Assembly: GCF_947494875.1 (NCBI RefSeq)
Contig: NZ_CANLWM010000001.1
Location: 806,001-870,000, forward strand
Direction of reading: 5' to 3'
Length of the DNA: 64,000 bases
From: an uncultured Williamsia sp.
Lineage (GTDB): Bacteria > Actinomycetota > Actinomycetes > Mycobacteriales > Mycobacteriaceae
Shown here: in pieces, positions 52,412 through 60,128 of the stretch
Position numbering within the stretch: position 1 is the first letter of the stretch
Layout: every line of letters starts with the position of its first letter
Translations under genes and position numbers: made by a program
The notes under the pieces: generated by a model
Databases searched by the model: none
What the model was told of the DNA's origin: nothing
Seen by the model: the letters and a program-made list of their open reading frames with translations, nothing else

Positions 52412-52445
52412 CCAACGCAAGTTAGAGTAACGCAACTTTAGTTGG
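52412..52445 (-). promoter_or_regulatory. Bipartite inverted repeat upstream of the MNT-HEPN pair
   Basis: CCAAC-N2-AAGTT, a 10-base centre and AACTT-N2-GTTGG form a gapped perfect inverted repeat 17 bases upstream of the MNT start. It is AT-richer than its surroundings and is a good candidate operator for the winged-HTH domain. Confidence 0.6.
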
Positions 52446-52558
52446 AGTGGAAAGGGCGAATTCCCGCCACCTCGGTAGCTGCGTCCGACGTGGATTCCCC
52501 GCATCTCGCTGGACTGCACCCAGGTGGCCTGTGCCGGCGAACCCCTAGTGTTGGCCGG

Positions 52559-53392
52559 GTGAGCAGCGCACCTCTGGACGACGCCCCGACGATCGGTGTC
52601 ATCGGCGGCACCGGCTTCTACTCCTTCTTCGACGACGAGGCGCGTGACGTCGTCGTCGACACCCCGTTCGGGGCGCCGAGTGCGCCGATCTCGGTCGGCA
52701 CGGTCGACGGCGTCCGCGTCGCGTTCGTGCCGCGACACGGACTCCACCACGAGTACCCGCCGCATCGCGTGCCCTATCGGGCGACGATGTGGGCGTTGCG
52801 ATCTCTCGGTGTCCGACGGGTGCTGGCGCCCTGTGCCGTCGGCAGCCTCACGCCCGACATCGGGCCGGGTGCCGTCGTCATCCCGGACCAACTCGTCGAC
52901 CGGACATCGGGTCGGGAGCACACCGTGTTCGACACCAGCGCCGTCCACGTGAGCTTCGCCGACCCGTACTGCCCCGTGCTCCGTGGCCACGCTTCGGAGG
53001 CGGCACGGTCGGCTCCGGCGAAGCCGCCCGTCGTCGACGGCGGGACGATGGTCGTCGTCGAGGGGCCGCGCTTCTCCACGCGGGCCGAGAGCAGGTGGTA
53101 CGCGGCGCAGGGGTGGACGCTGGTGAACATGACCGGTCATCCCGAGGCTGTTCTCGCCCGGGAGCTCCAGATGTGTTACGCCGCAGTCGCCCTGGTGACC
53201 GACCTTGACGCCGGGGTCGCCGAGGGCGAGGGAGTGTCGGAGGCGGATGTGTACGCCGTGTTCGAGCGCAGCCTGCAGATGCTCAAGGGGGTGCTGTCGC
53301 ACACAGTGGCTCTGGTCGACACCGATCCCGCCGCGGCGGACTGCGACTGCGCCGCCGGCGGCCACGATCTCGACGCAGTGATGGCCCACTGA
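52559..53392 (+). CDS. 5'-methylthioadenosine phosphorylase (Rv0535-like)
   Basis: 277 residues of the PNP/MTAP type II phosphorylase family. Phosphate and substrate motifs: GVIGGTGFY (about 13-21), VPRHGLHHEYPPHRVPYR (about 58-75), EGPRFSTRAESRWY (about 167-180) and NMTGHPEAVLARE (about 190-202). It cleaves methylthioadenosine with phosphate for methionine salvage; purine nucleosides cannot be excluded. A GTG at 52559 places the N-terminus correctly; the longer reading to 52442 overlaps the operator of the divergent MNT gene. The epimerase gene shares one base with its stop (TGATG), as in the mycobacterial Rv0535-Rv0536 order. Confidence 0.88.
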   Translation: MSSAPLDDAPTIGVIGGTGFYSFFDDEARDVVVDTPFGAPSAPISVGTVDGVRVAFVPRHGLHHEYPPHRVPYRATMWALRSLGVRRVLAPCAVGSLTPDIGPGAVVIPDQLVDRTSGREHTVFDTSAVHVSFADPYCPVLRGHASEAARSAPAKPPVVDGGTMVVVEGPRFSTRAESRWYAAQGWTLVNMTGHPEAVLARELQMCYAAVALVTDLDAGVAEGEGVSEADVYAVFERSLQMLKGVLSHTVALVDTDPAAADCDCAAGGHDLDAVMAH

Positions 53393-54417
53393 TGCGCGTC
53401 CTGCTCACCGGCGCAGCCGGTTTCATCGGCACCGCGATCCGCCGACAGCTCACCGACCGCGACCACGAGGTCGTGAGCGTCGACGGGATGATCCCCGCCG
53501 CGCACGGCCCCGGCGCGGTCGCGCCCGACGGGGTCCTCGTGGAACAGTTGCGCGACAGCGACATCGACGCCCTCCTCGACGGTGTGGACGTCGTGTGCCA
53601 CCAGGCAGCGCGCGTCGGTGCCGGCGTCGACGCCAACGACGCCCCCGACTACGCCGCCGACAACGATCTCGTCACCGCACGCTTGCTCGCCGCGATGTAT
53701 CGCCAGGGCGTGACCCGCCTCGTGTTCGCGTCGTCGATGGTGGTCTACGGGGACGGGACGTACGTCGACGTGACCGGCACGGTGGTCGATCCGCCCGAAC
53801 GGACCCGGGAGGCGTTGGAGAACGGGCGATTCGAGCGGTATCTGTCCGACGGAGCCGCCGCTCGGTGGGCGCTCACCCCGGAAGAGGCGGCCCTCGCGCC
53901 CCGGAGTTACTACGCCGCCAGCAAGGCCGCGCAGGAGGGTTTCGCCAAGGCGTGGACGTTGGAGACGGGCGGGTCGGTGACCGCGCTGCGCTACCACAAC
54001 GTCTACGGCCCACACATGCCCAAGGACACGCCGTACGCCGGTGTCGCCGCGATCTTCCGGTCGCAACTCGAGGCGGGCAAGGCCCCGACGGTCTTCGAGG
54101 ACGGCGGCCAGATGCGGGACTTCGTCCACGTGGACGACATCGCCCGCGCGAACGTCGCCGCCCTGGAGAACACCCCCGAGGGGTTCGTGCCGCTCAATGT
54201 CTGCTCGGGACAGCCCATCTCGATCCTCGAGGTGGCGGCTGCGCTCAGCCGGACCGTGGGCGGTGACGAGCCTGTGGTGACCGGCCGCTTCCGGCCCGGC
54301 GACGTCCGGCACATCGTCGCCGACCCGGCCCGTGCTCGCGAGGTTCTCGGCTTCGAGGCGCAGATCATGCCGTCCGACGGGCTCGCCGAATTCGCGACAG
54401 CGCCGCTGCGCGACTGA
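53392..54417 (+). CDS. NAD-dependent sugar epimerase/dehydratase, GalE3-like (Rv0536 type)
   Basis: 341 residues, extended SDR. Rossmann motif TGAAGFIG (about 6-13), the catalytic SSMVVYGDG region (about 118), YYAASK with the Tyr and Lys (about 177-182), and RYHNVYGPHMP (about 200), followed by FEDGGQMRDFVHVDDIARA. It should act on a nucleotide sugar (UDP- or GDP-linked). Coupled to the phosphorylase gene by a one-base overlap, although no metabolic link is evident. An rho-independent-type hairpin follows. Confidence 0.88.
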   Translation: MRVLLTGAAGFIGTAIRRQLTDRDHEVVSVDGMIPAAHGPGAVAPDGVLVEQLRDSDIDALLDGVDVVCHQAARVGAGVDANDAPDYAADNDLVTARLLAAMYRQGVTRLVFASSMVVYGDGTYVDVTGTVVDPPERTREALENGRFERYLSDGAAARWALTPEEAALAPRSYYAASKAAQEGFAKAWTLETGGSVTALRYHNVYGPHMPKDTPYAGVAAIFRSQLEAGKAPTVFEDGGQMRDFVHVDDIARANVAALENTPEGFVPLNVCSGQPISILEVAAALSRTVGGDEPVVTGRFRPGDVRHIVADPARAREVLGFEAQIMPSDGLAEFATAPLRD

Positions 54418-54437
54418 TCCGTCCAGAACCCGCACGT

Positions 54438-54478
54438 ATAGCCCCTGCCGCGTGCATAAAGCACGCGCAGACGGCTAT
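54438..54478. terminator. Bidirectional hairpin between convergent epimerase and membrane-protein genes
   Basis: ATAGCC pairs with GGCTAT and CGCGTGC with GCACGCG, separated by a symmetric 5 x 5 internal loop and closed by ATAAA. It lies between the two convergent stops (54417 and 54520). Confidence 0.7.
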
Positions 54479-54519
54479 CGGTGTCGGTTGTGGACGACGA
54501 GCGCGATATCCCGCATCTC

Positions 54520-55923
54520 CTACCAGTGCGTCCGCACGATGCTGTTGATGAGCAGCGCGGTGAGGACCTGGGCGGCCAGCCAGAAGCGCGCGTGCTTCGG
54601 CGGGAGCAGCGCCGTCGTGGTGAGGATCCACGCGCCGAACGGCAGCCAGATGCGTTCGGTCTCGGCCTTGCTCAGCCCGGACAAATCGGCGAGAGCCATG
54701 GCGGCGAGGCCCGCGAGCCCGAGGATGACGACGGCCTCGCGGCGACGGATCGCGCCCCACCGCAGCGTGCGCCCGAGTCCGACGACCGCAGCCGGCCCGA
54801 CCGCGCACATCGACGCCGCGAAATTCGCCCACACCCAGTACGAGTAGGGCCGTTTGCTCGCGATCCCCTGGTAGTAGCGCTCGTAGACCATGTGATACCC
54901 GTCGAGCCACCAGAACCCGGCCGCGGCGAAGACGGCCACCACGACGATCGCGGCAGGGATCGCCCACAGCAGCGGCTTCCAGCGTCGTGCCACGACGAGG
55001 GTCGCGACGGCCACGACGCCCATGAGGGTGAGCCCGTAGTTGCAGAAGATCCCCCAGGCGAGCAGTGCGCCGGCACCGATGCCCGCGACCGCGCGCACCC
55101 GGGCTGCGTCGGTGGTCGCCGAGACGGCCAGCAGCGCGATGCCCCAGGCGACGACACCGAGGAAATAGCCGTCGGCCGACACCCCGATCCACACCGCGGC
55201 CGGGGTCACCGCCGCGAACGGGGCGATGCGTCGTGCGGTGTCCTGCCCGGCCAGCCGGGCGATCGCGACCAGGATCGCGATCGCGGCGCTGGTCCCGACG
55301 ACGATGCAGAACACGCCGGCACGCGTGCCGGTGCCGAGACCGACCCGGTCCAGCAGGACGAAGCTGAGCAGCGCACCCGCGGGGTGGCCGGACACGTGCG
55401 TCGGCCACGAGTTCGGCTGGAAGTCGAGGATGCGCGAGTCGAACGTCTGCAGCATCCGGCCGATGTCGGAGACACCGCGCGCCGTCGGCAGGTACTCGTC
55501 GGGACGGTCGAGCTGGACCGAGATGCCGCGGGTCCACCCGTCGATGAGCGCCAGGCTCAGCGTCCACGCCATGGCGACGACCCACGTCACCAGCATCAAC
55601 GGACCCCACCGCAGCGTCCGGGCCGCCCACGGGCCGAGAACGATCACCAACAGACCGATCGCGACGGCGACGGCGGTGCTGTAGTTCCCGTGCGGCTCCA
55701 CGTTCCCGAACAGCGGCGGCGCGAGGACGAAGATGTTCAGCTTCAGCTCGGGCGAGCCGTAGAACGGCACCAGGATCGCGGTCAGCAGCAGCGCGGACGC
55801 CACCAGTATGGCCGCGGTGTCGCGGAACCATCGCGCGTCGCCCGGTGCGGATGCCGCGACCGGCTCGTCCGAGATGTCCGACTGCTGGTCCGGCGCCGTC
55901 TGCGTCTCCGTCACGGGCACCAC
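54520..55923 (-). CDS. Polytopic membrane protein, Rv0537c-like (possible GT-C glycosyltransferase)
   Basis: About 467 residues with around ten hydrophobic helices, the first at about residues 30-50 (AAILVASALLLTAILVPF). The first periplasmic loop carries conserved-looking acidic and aromatic residues (WTRGISVQLDRPDEYLP, later DFQPNSWPTHVSGHPAGALL), similar in layout to GT-C mannosyltransferase-like proteins, although no clear catalytic motif is seen. It is divergent from a polyprenyl-phosphate-sugar-synthase-type GT2, so use of a lipid-linked sugar is a reasonable inference. The start is uncertain: GTGs at 55920, 55923 and 55932, none with a Shine-Dalgarno. Confidence 0.75.
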   Translation of the reverse strand: MVPVTETQTAPDQQSDISDEPVAASAPGDARWFRDTAAILVASALLLTAILVPFYGSPELKLNIFVLAPPLFGNVEPHGNYSTAVAVAIGLLVIVLGPWAARTLRWGPLMLVTWVVAMAWTLSLALIDGWTRGISVQLDRPDEYLPTARGVSDIGRMLQTFDSRILDFQPNSWPTHVSGHPAGALLSFVLLDRVGLGTGTRAGVFCIVVGTSAAIAILVAIARLAGQDTARRIAPFAAVTPAAVWIGVSADGYFLGVVAWGIALLAVSATTDAARVRAVAGIGAGALLAWGIFCNYGLTLMGVVAVATLVVARRWKPLLWAIPAAIVVVAVFAAAGFWWLDGYHMVYERYYQGIASKRPYSYWVWANFAASMCAVGPAAVVGLGRTLRWGAIRRREAVVILGLAGLAAMALADLSGLSKAETERIWLPFGAWILTTTALLPPKHARFWLAAQVLTALLINSIVRTHW

Positions 55924-56047
55924 GGTAAGCACTGGACCGGGGTGCAGGTTGTCGACCCGCTCCGGCGTTGCGCACCCCGCGATCCGGCTAGGGTTTCGCT
56001 CATGATGATCACGCCATGCTCGTGCGGGAGAGCACTCGGCGCCGCCC

Positions 56048-56716
56048 GTGGCTGAGGACACCCCCCTGGCCGGGGTCACCGTCGTGATCCCGTGCCGCGA
56101 CGAGGCGCAGGCCCTCCCCGGCGTGCTCACCCGCATCCCGGACGGATACGAGGCGCTCGTCGTCGACAACGGCAGCACCGACGGCACCGGCGACGTCGCC
56201 CGTGCTCACGGTGCGACCGTCGTGGTGGAGACCGTGCCCGGATACGGCAGTGCCGTCGACGCGGGAGTGCGTGCGGCGACAGGCGAGATCGTCTGCACCA
56301 TCGACGGGGACGGCTCCATGAACCCTGCGGACCTGGTCACGCTCGTCGACGAGGTACGCCGCGGTGCCGATCTGGCGGTCGGCCGTCGGCGGCCGTCGCA
56401 CCGCGGGGTGTGGCCGCTGCACGCGCGGATCGGCAGTGAACTGATCGCCCGGCGTATACGACGACTCCACGGGATCGACGTGCACGACATCGGACCGATG
56501 CGCGCCGCACGGCGTGGCCGCCTGCTGGAGCTGTCCGTGCAGGACATGCGCTTCGGGTACCCCGTCGAACTCCTCGTCCGTGCCGGTCAGGCCGGGTGGC
56601 GCGTCGTCGAACACGACGTCGTCTACAACCCGCGTGCGGCGGGCGAGTCGAAGGTGTCGGGATCGATGATGGGGTCGGTCCGTGCGACCCGTGACTTCCT
56701 GGTGGCGCTGCGATGA
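56048..56716 (+). CDS. Family 2 glycosyltransferase, dolichyl-phosphate-mannose-synthase-like (Rv0539 type)
   Basis: 222 residues. VTVVIPCRDEAQALP at the start, DNGSTDGTGDVARAHGA (about 38-54), the metal-binding CTIDGDGSMNP (about 82-92) and YNPRAAGESKVSGS near the end identify a polyprenol-phosphate sugar synthase-like GT-A enzyme without membrane helices. GTG start at 56048. It overlaps the DUF2064 gene (ATGA) and lies in the same order as Rv0539-Rv0540. Donor sugar not determinable. Confidence 0.88.
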   Translation: MAEDTPLAGVTVVIPCRDEAQALPGVLTRIPDGYEALVVDNGSTDGTGDVARAHGATVVVETVPGYGSAVDAGVRAATGEIVCTIDGDGSMNPADLVTLVDEVRRGADLAVGRRRPSHRGVWPLHARIGSELIARRIRRLHGIDVHDIGPMRAARRGRLLELSVQDMRFGYPVELLVRAGQAGWRVVEHDVVYNPRAAGESKVSGSMMGSVRATRDFLVALR

Positions 56717-57393
56717 GCGCGGCCGGAGTGCTCGTGGTGGCCAAGGCGCCGGTACCGGGGCTGGTCAAGACCCGTCTGATGACCCGGTTCTCCGCCGAGG
56801 ACGCCGCCGCGTTGGCGTCTGCTGCGCTGCTCGACACCCTCGACACGGCGCTGTCGGTGCCGGGGGCATCGGTGGTCGTGTCGCTCGCGGGTGTGATCGA
56901 CGACGCGGTCGGTGCCGACGATCTGCGCGACCGTCTGTCGCGAACCACCGTGGTGGAGCAGCACGGAGACAGTCTCGGTGATCGGCTCGACCGTGCCCAT
57001 CGGGACGCGGTCGCGGCCGTCGGCGACGATGCCGTGGTGATGCAGGTCGGTATGGACACCCCGCATGTGACGGTGGAATTGCTGCAGGCCGGGATCGACG
57101 CGGTCGCCGAACACGGCGGCGCGGCGCTGGGGCCGGCGACCGACGGCGGATGGTGGGGCCTCGCCCTGCGTGGTGCGACCGGCTCGGACACCCTGCCCGC
57201 CGTCCCCATGTCCCGTGACGACACCGGCGCACGCACCGAACAGGCCCTGCGCGATGCGGGCCTGGCGATCCACCGGTTGCCCGACCTCGCCGACGTCGAC
57301 CACCCGGAGGACGTCCACGCCGCAGCGGCGCTGTGCGCGCCGTCGAGCGCGTTCGCGCGCCTCGCGGCCCGACTCGTCCCGGCGGCCTCATGA
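56713..57393 (+). CDS. DUF2064/TIGR04282-type nucleotidyltransferase-like protein (Rv0540 type)
   Basis: 226 residues. VLVVAKAPVPGLVKTRLMTRFS (first 28 residues) is the signature of the arsenosugar-biosynthesis-associated/CofC-like GT-A fold. VGMDTPHVTVELLQ (about 115) stands where GxDSPxL is usual, and TDGGWWGLALRG (about 142) follows. The family may activate a sugar or phospho-compound with a nucleotide. Translationally coupled to the glycosyltransferase before it and the methyltransferase after it, so all three probably modify one glycolipid or glycan. Confidence 0.85.
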   Translation: MSAAGVLVVAKAPVPGLVKTRLMTRFSAEDAAALASAALLDTLDTALSVPGASVVVSLAGVIDDAVGADDLRDRLSRTTVVEQHGDSLGDRLDRAHRDAVAAVGDDAVVMQVGMDTPHVTVELLQAGIDAVAEHGGAALGPATDGGWWGLALRGATGSDTLPAVPMSRDDTGARTEQALRDAGLAIHRLPDLADVDHPEDVHAAAALCAPSSAFARLAARLVPAAS

Positions 57394-58079
57394 GCGCCCC
57401 CGAGGGCGTCGGGACCGACACCGATCTGGACGACGAGTACCCCCACTTCGACGAGGCGTTCCTCGACGCGTTGCGCGGCCAGAACAGCTGGTTGCGGCTC
57501 GCGGACGGCACCCGCACCCGACTGCCGGTCACCCGGTGGATGGGCACCAGCGGTGAGACCGACGACGCCGCCTTCGACCGCCACGTCGCGACGCTGTGCA
57601 GCGGTCCCACGGTCGACCTCGGCTGCGGCCCCGGGCGATTGGTGAGCGAACTCGTCGATCACGGGGTCTGCGCGATCGGGGTCGACCGCAGTGCCCACGC
57701 CGTCGACATGACCCGTCGACGCGGCGGTGTCGCGTTGCGCCGCAGCATCTTCGACGAGTTGCCCGCCGAAGGACAGTGGGATCACGCACTACTCATCGAC
57801 GGCAACGTCGGGATCGGCGGCGACCCCTTCGCGACGGTGGAACGCGCGGCGCGACTGGTCGCATCGGGCGGGACCGTCGTCGTCGAACTCGAGGCCGGGG
57901 TGCACGGCCTCTGGTCGGGGTCGGTGCGTGTCGAGTCCCGGGCCGTCATCGGCCCGTGGTTCCCCTGGGCCCGCGTCGGTGTCGGAGCGGCGCGTGACCT
58001 CGCCGAGCGCACCGGATTACGCCTCGGCACCGCCCACGTCATCTCCGGGCGGCACCTGCTCGAGCTGCACCGACCCTGA
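57390..58079 (+). CDS. SAM-dependent methyltransferase
   Basis: 229 residues. Class I SAM motif VDLGCGPGRLVSELVDHG (about 75-92) with GVDRSAHAVDM as motif II and LIDGNVGIGGDPF as motif III-like. The N-terminal 70 residues are specific (PHFDEAFLDALRGQNSWLRLADG). ATG at 57390 overlaps the upstream stop. In the operon with a GT2 and DUF2064 protein it probably methylates the same sugar or lipid product. Target unknown. Confidence 0.85.
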   Translation: MSAPEGVGTDTDLDDEYPHFDEAFLDALRGQNSWLRLADGTRTRLPVTRWMGTSGETDDAAFDRHVATLCSGPTVDLGCGPGRLVSELVDHGVCAIGVDRSAHAVDMTRRRGGVALRRSIFDELPAEGQWDHALLIDGNVGIGGDPFATVERAARLVASGGTVVVELEAGVHGLWSGSVRVESRAVIGPWFPWARVGVGAARDLAERTGLRLGTAHVISGRHLLELHRP

Positions 58080-58084
58080 GGCGA

Positions 58085-58114
58085 CAACCCACCGAACGAG
58101 CACTCGGTGGGTTG
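58085..58114 (+). terminator. Hairpin terminator after the methyltransferase gene
   Basis: CAACCCACCGA (58085-58095) and TCGGTGGGTTG (58104-58114) form an 11-base perfect stem with an 8-base loop, followed by TTAGGCTGCGTTT. Confidence 0.7.
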
Positions 58115-58128
58115 TTAGGCTGCGTTTC

Positions 58129-58905
58129 GTGGACATCACCGGAGCAAGTGCAATCGTCACGGGGGCCGCGTCGGGTATCGGCGCCGCCGTCGCCCGCCAG
58201 CTGGCCGCGAAGGGGGCCAAGGTCGTCGTCGCGGACCTGCAGGAGGACAAGGGGACCGAGCTCGCGACCGAGATCGGCGGCGCGTTCGTCAAGGTCGACG
58301 TCACCGACACCGCGCAGATCACCGCCGCGGTCGACAAGGCGCTCGAGCTGGGCCCGCTGCGGGTGCTGGTGAACTCGGCCGGAATCGGCTCGGCGCAGCG
58401 CACCATCGGGCGCGACGGCTCGTACGACTCGGCGTTCGATCTGGACGTCTACAAGAAGGTCATCGCCATCAACCTGATCGGCACCTTCGACGCGATCCGT
58501 CTGGCCGCCACCGCGATGAGCCGCGGCGAGGAGACCGACACCGGCGAGAAGGGCGCGATCGTCAACATGGCGAGCGTCGCGGCGTTCGACGGTCAGATCG
58601 GTCAGGTCGCCTACTCGTCGTCGAAGGGCGGCGTGGTCGGCATGACCCTGCCCGTCGCACGTGACCTCGCCGCGGCGAAGATCCGCGTCAACACCGTCGC
58701 CCCGGGTCTCATCGACACCCCGATCTACGGCGAGGGTGAGGAGTCCGAGAAGTTCAAGGCCCACCTCGGGCAGTCCGTGCTGTTCCCGAACCGCCTCGGA
58801 CAGCCCGACGAGCTGGCCTCGATGGTCATCGAACTCGTCACCAACTCCTACATGAACGCCGAGGTCGTCCGCGTCGACGGTGGCATCCGGATGCCACCGA
58901 AGTAG
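58129..58905 (+). CDS. Short-chain dehydrogenase/reductase (3-hydroxyacyl-CoA dehydrogenase-like)
   Basis: 258 residues. TGAASGIGAAVARQLA (about 10-25), NSAGIGSAQR, the catalytic Ser in MASVAAFDGQ (about 147), Tyr-Ser-Ser-Ser-Lys (about 160-164) and PGLIDTPIYG match the type II 3-hydroxyacyl-CoA dehydrogenase-like SDRs. The insert SRGEETDTGEKGAIVN (about 130-145) is typical of these. A GTG at 58129 lies 7 bases after a -10-like TAGGCT (58116-58121) with no Shine-Dalgarno, suggesting leaderless expression. A 20-base-stem terminator follows. Substrate inferred from similarity only. Confidence 0.85.
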   Translation: MDITGASAIVTGAASGIGAAVARQLAAKGAKVVVADLQEDKGTELATEIGGAFVKVDVTDTAQITAAVDKALELGPLRVLVNSAGIGSAQRTIGRDGSYDSAFDLDVYKKVIAINLIGTFDAIRLAATAMSRGEETDTGEKGAIVNMASVAAFDGQIGQVAYSSSKGGVVGMTLPVARDLAAAKIRVNTVAPGLIDTPIYGEGEESEKFKAHLGQSVLFPNRLGQPDELASMVIELVTNSYMNAEVVRVDGGIRMPPK

Positions 58906-58927
58906 TCACCCGCACCTCCCGCTACCC

Positions 58928-58971
58928 GAACCGCCTCCCGCGACCGTCCCGACGGTCGCGGGAGGCGGTTC
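58928..58971 (+). terminator. Very strong hairpin terminator after the SDR gene
   Basis: A perfect 20-base inverted repeat (58928-58947 with 58952-58971) with a 4-base loop separates the SDR gene from the Fe(III) transporter operon. Confidence 0.9.
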
Positions 58972-58996
58972 TGGTCGCGGGGATCTCTTCAGGTAC

Positions 58997-59015
58997 CGAG
59001 GGCAGGCTTACCTCG
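58997..59015 (+). promoter_or_regulatory. Weak IdeR-like box upstream of the Fe(III) ABC operon
   Basis: CGAGGGCAGGCTTACCTCG keeps AGG, AGGCT and ACCT at the IdeR-consensus positions and has self-complementary ends. It is 53 bases before the binding-protein start. Weaker than the other boxes. Confidence 0.5.
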
Positions 59016-59022
59016 CCGGTCG

Positions 59023-59040
59023 AGTAAAGTTCTCTTTACT
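59023..59040. promoter_or_regulatory. Inverted repeat AGTAAAG-TTCT-CTTTACT before the Fe(III) transporter
   Basis: Perfect 7-base arms separated by 4 bases, AT-rich against the surrounding DNA, 28 bases upstream of the binding-protein GTG. It could be an operator or an mRNA hairpin in the leader. Confidence 0.5.
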
Positions 59041-59068
59041 GTCTGATTCGCCCGAAATCGAGGTCCGA

Positions 59069-60124
59069 GTGTCGCTCACCCGCAAACTGTCCGTCGCCGC
59101 CGCCGCCGCGGTCCTCCTGGGTGGGGTGGCCGCGTGCGGCTCGTCGTCCTCCTCCGACGGGGAGAGGGCCTCGGCCACGTCCGTCTCGTCCTCCGGATCC
59201 GAGCTCGTCGTCTACTCCGGCCGCGACGAGGACCTCGTCGACCCGCTCATCGACCGCATCGGTGCGGGCGTCGGCGTGCCGGTCGAGGTCGACTACTCGG
59301 GCAACACCAACGCCCAGGCCGCGAAGATCCTCGAGGAGGGCGACCGCAGCCCGGCCGACGTGTTCCTCGGCCAGGACGCCGGGGCGCTCGGTGCCCTCGA
59401 CGACGCAGGTGTCCTCGCGCCGCTGCCGCAGGACATCCTCGACCGCGTGCCGGAGCAGTACCGCGGCGCCGACGGCACCTGGGTCGCGACGTCGGCGCGG
59501 GCGCGCGTGCTGGCGTACAACACCGACGACGTCCAGGCCGCAGAACTGCCCACCGGGATCGACGGCATCCTCGATCCGCGCTGGAAGGGCCGCATCGGCT
59601 ACGCGCCGACCAACGCCTCGTTCCAGGCGTTCGTCACCGGACTGCGCGTCACGCGTGGTGAGGACGGGGCCGAGCAGTGGCTGCGGGCGTTCTCGGCGAA
59701 CGAGCCGGTGGCGTTCGAGGGGAACGGACCGCTGATCAGCGCGGTCGACGACGGACAGGTCGCGGCGGGACTCACGAACCACTATTACTTCTATCCCTAT
59801 GTCGCGGAGAAGGGTCCGGCCGCATCGCTGGCACTGCACTCGTTCGACGCGAACGACCCGGGCTCGTTGGTGAACGTCGCCGGTGTCGGCGTCCTGACGT
59901 CGGCAGACAACCAGGAGCAGGCCTTCGCGCTCGTGCGGGAGATGCTGTCGACCCAGTCGCAGCAGTACTTCGCCGACGAGACCGCCGAGTACCCGGTGGT
60001 CGGCGGGATCACCTCGAAGTACGACCTCCCGCCCCTGCCGCAGGGTGCCTCCGACCTCGACCTGGGACAGCTCGCGTCCCTCGAGCAGACCCAGGCCCTG
60101 CTCACCGAGGTCGGGATGATCTGA
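59069..60124 (+). CDS. Fe(III) ABC transporter substrate-binding lipoprotein (FbpA/FutA-type)
   Basis: 351 residues. GTG 59069 gives a proper lipoprotein signal (SLTRKLSVAAAAAVLLGG, lipobox VAACG, Cys at about 23), so the longer reading to 58880 is rejected. The mature protein is a class II (D-type) binding protein: ELVVYSGRDEDLVDPLIDRI (about 47-66), PADVFLGQDAGALGAL, GTWVATSARARVLAYN and NHYYFYPYV (about 235-243), whose tandem Tyr residues fit Fe(III) coordination as in FbpA/FutA. It takes up unchelated or citrate-bound ferric iron rather than the siderophore. The permease follows 4 bases later. Confidence 0.9.
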   Translation: MSLTRKLSVAAAAAVLLGGVAACGSSSSSDGERASATSVSSSGSELVVYSGRDEDLVDPLIDRIGAGVGVPVEVDYSGNTNAQAAKILEEGDRSPADVFLGQDAGALGALDDAGVLAPLPQDILDRVPEQYRGADGTWVATSARARVLAYNTDDVQAAELPTGIDGILDPRWKGRIGYAPTNASFQAFVTGLRVTRGEDGAEQWLRAFSANEPVAFEGNGPLISAVDDGQVAAGLTNHYYFYPYVAEKGPAASLALHSFDANDPGSLVNVAGVGVLTSADNQEQAFALVREMLSTQSQQYFADETAEYPVVGGITSKYDLPPLPQGASDLDLGQLASLEQTQALLTEVGMI

Positions 60125-60128
60125 GGCG

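Noticed and set aside
54418-54519. Short stem-loop as a riboswitch
   Set aside because: It lies between two convergent stop codons and is a simple hairpin with a symmetric internal loop, so a shared terminator is the simpler reading.
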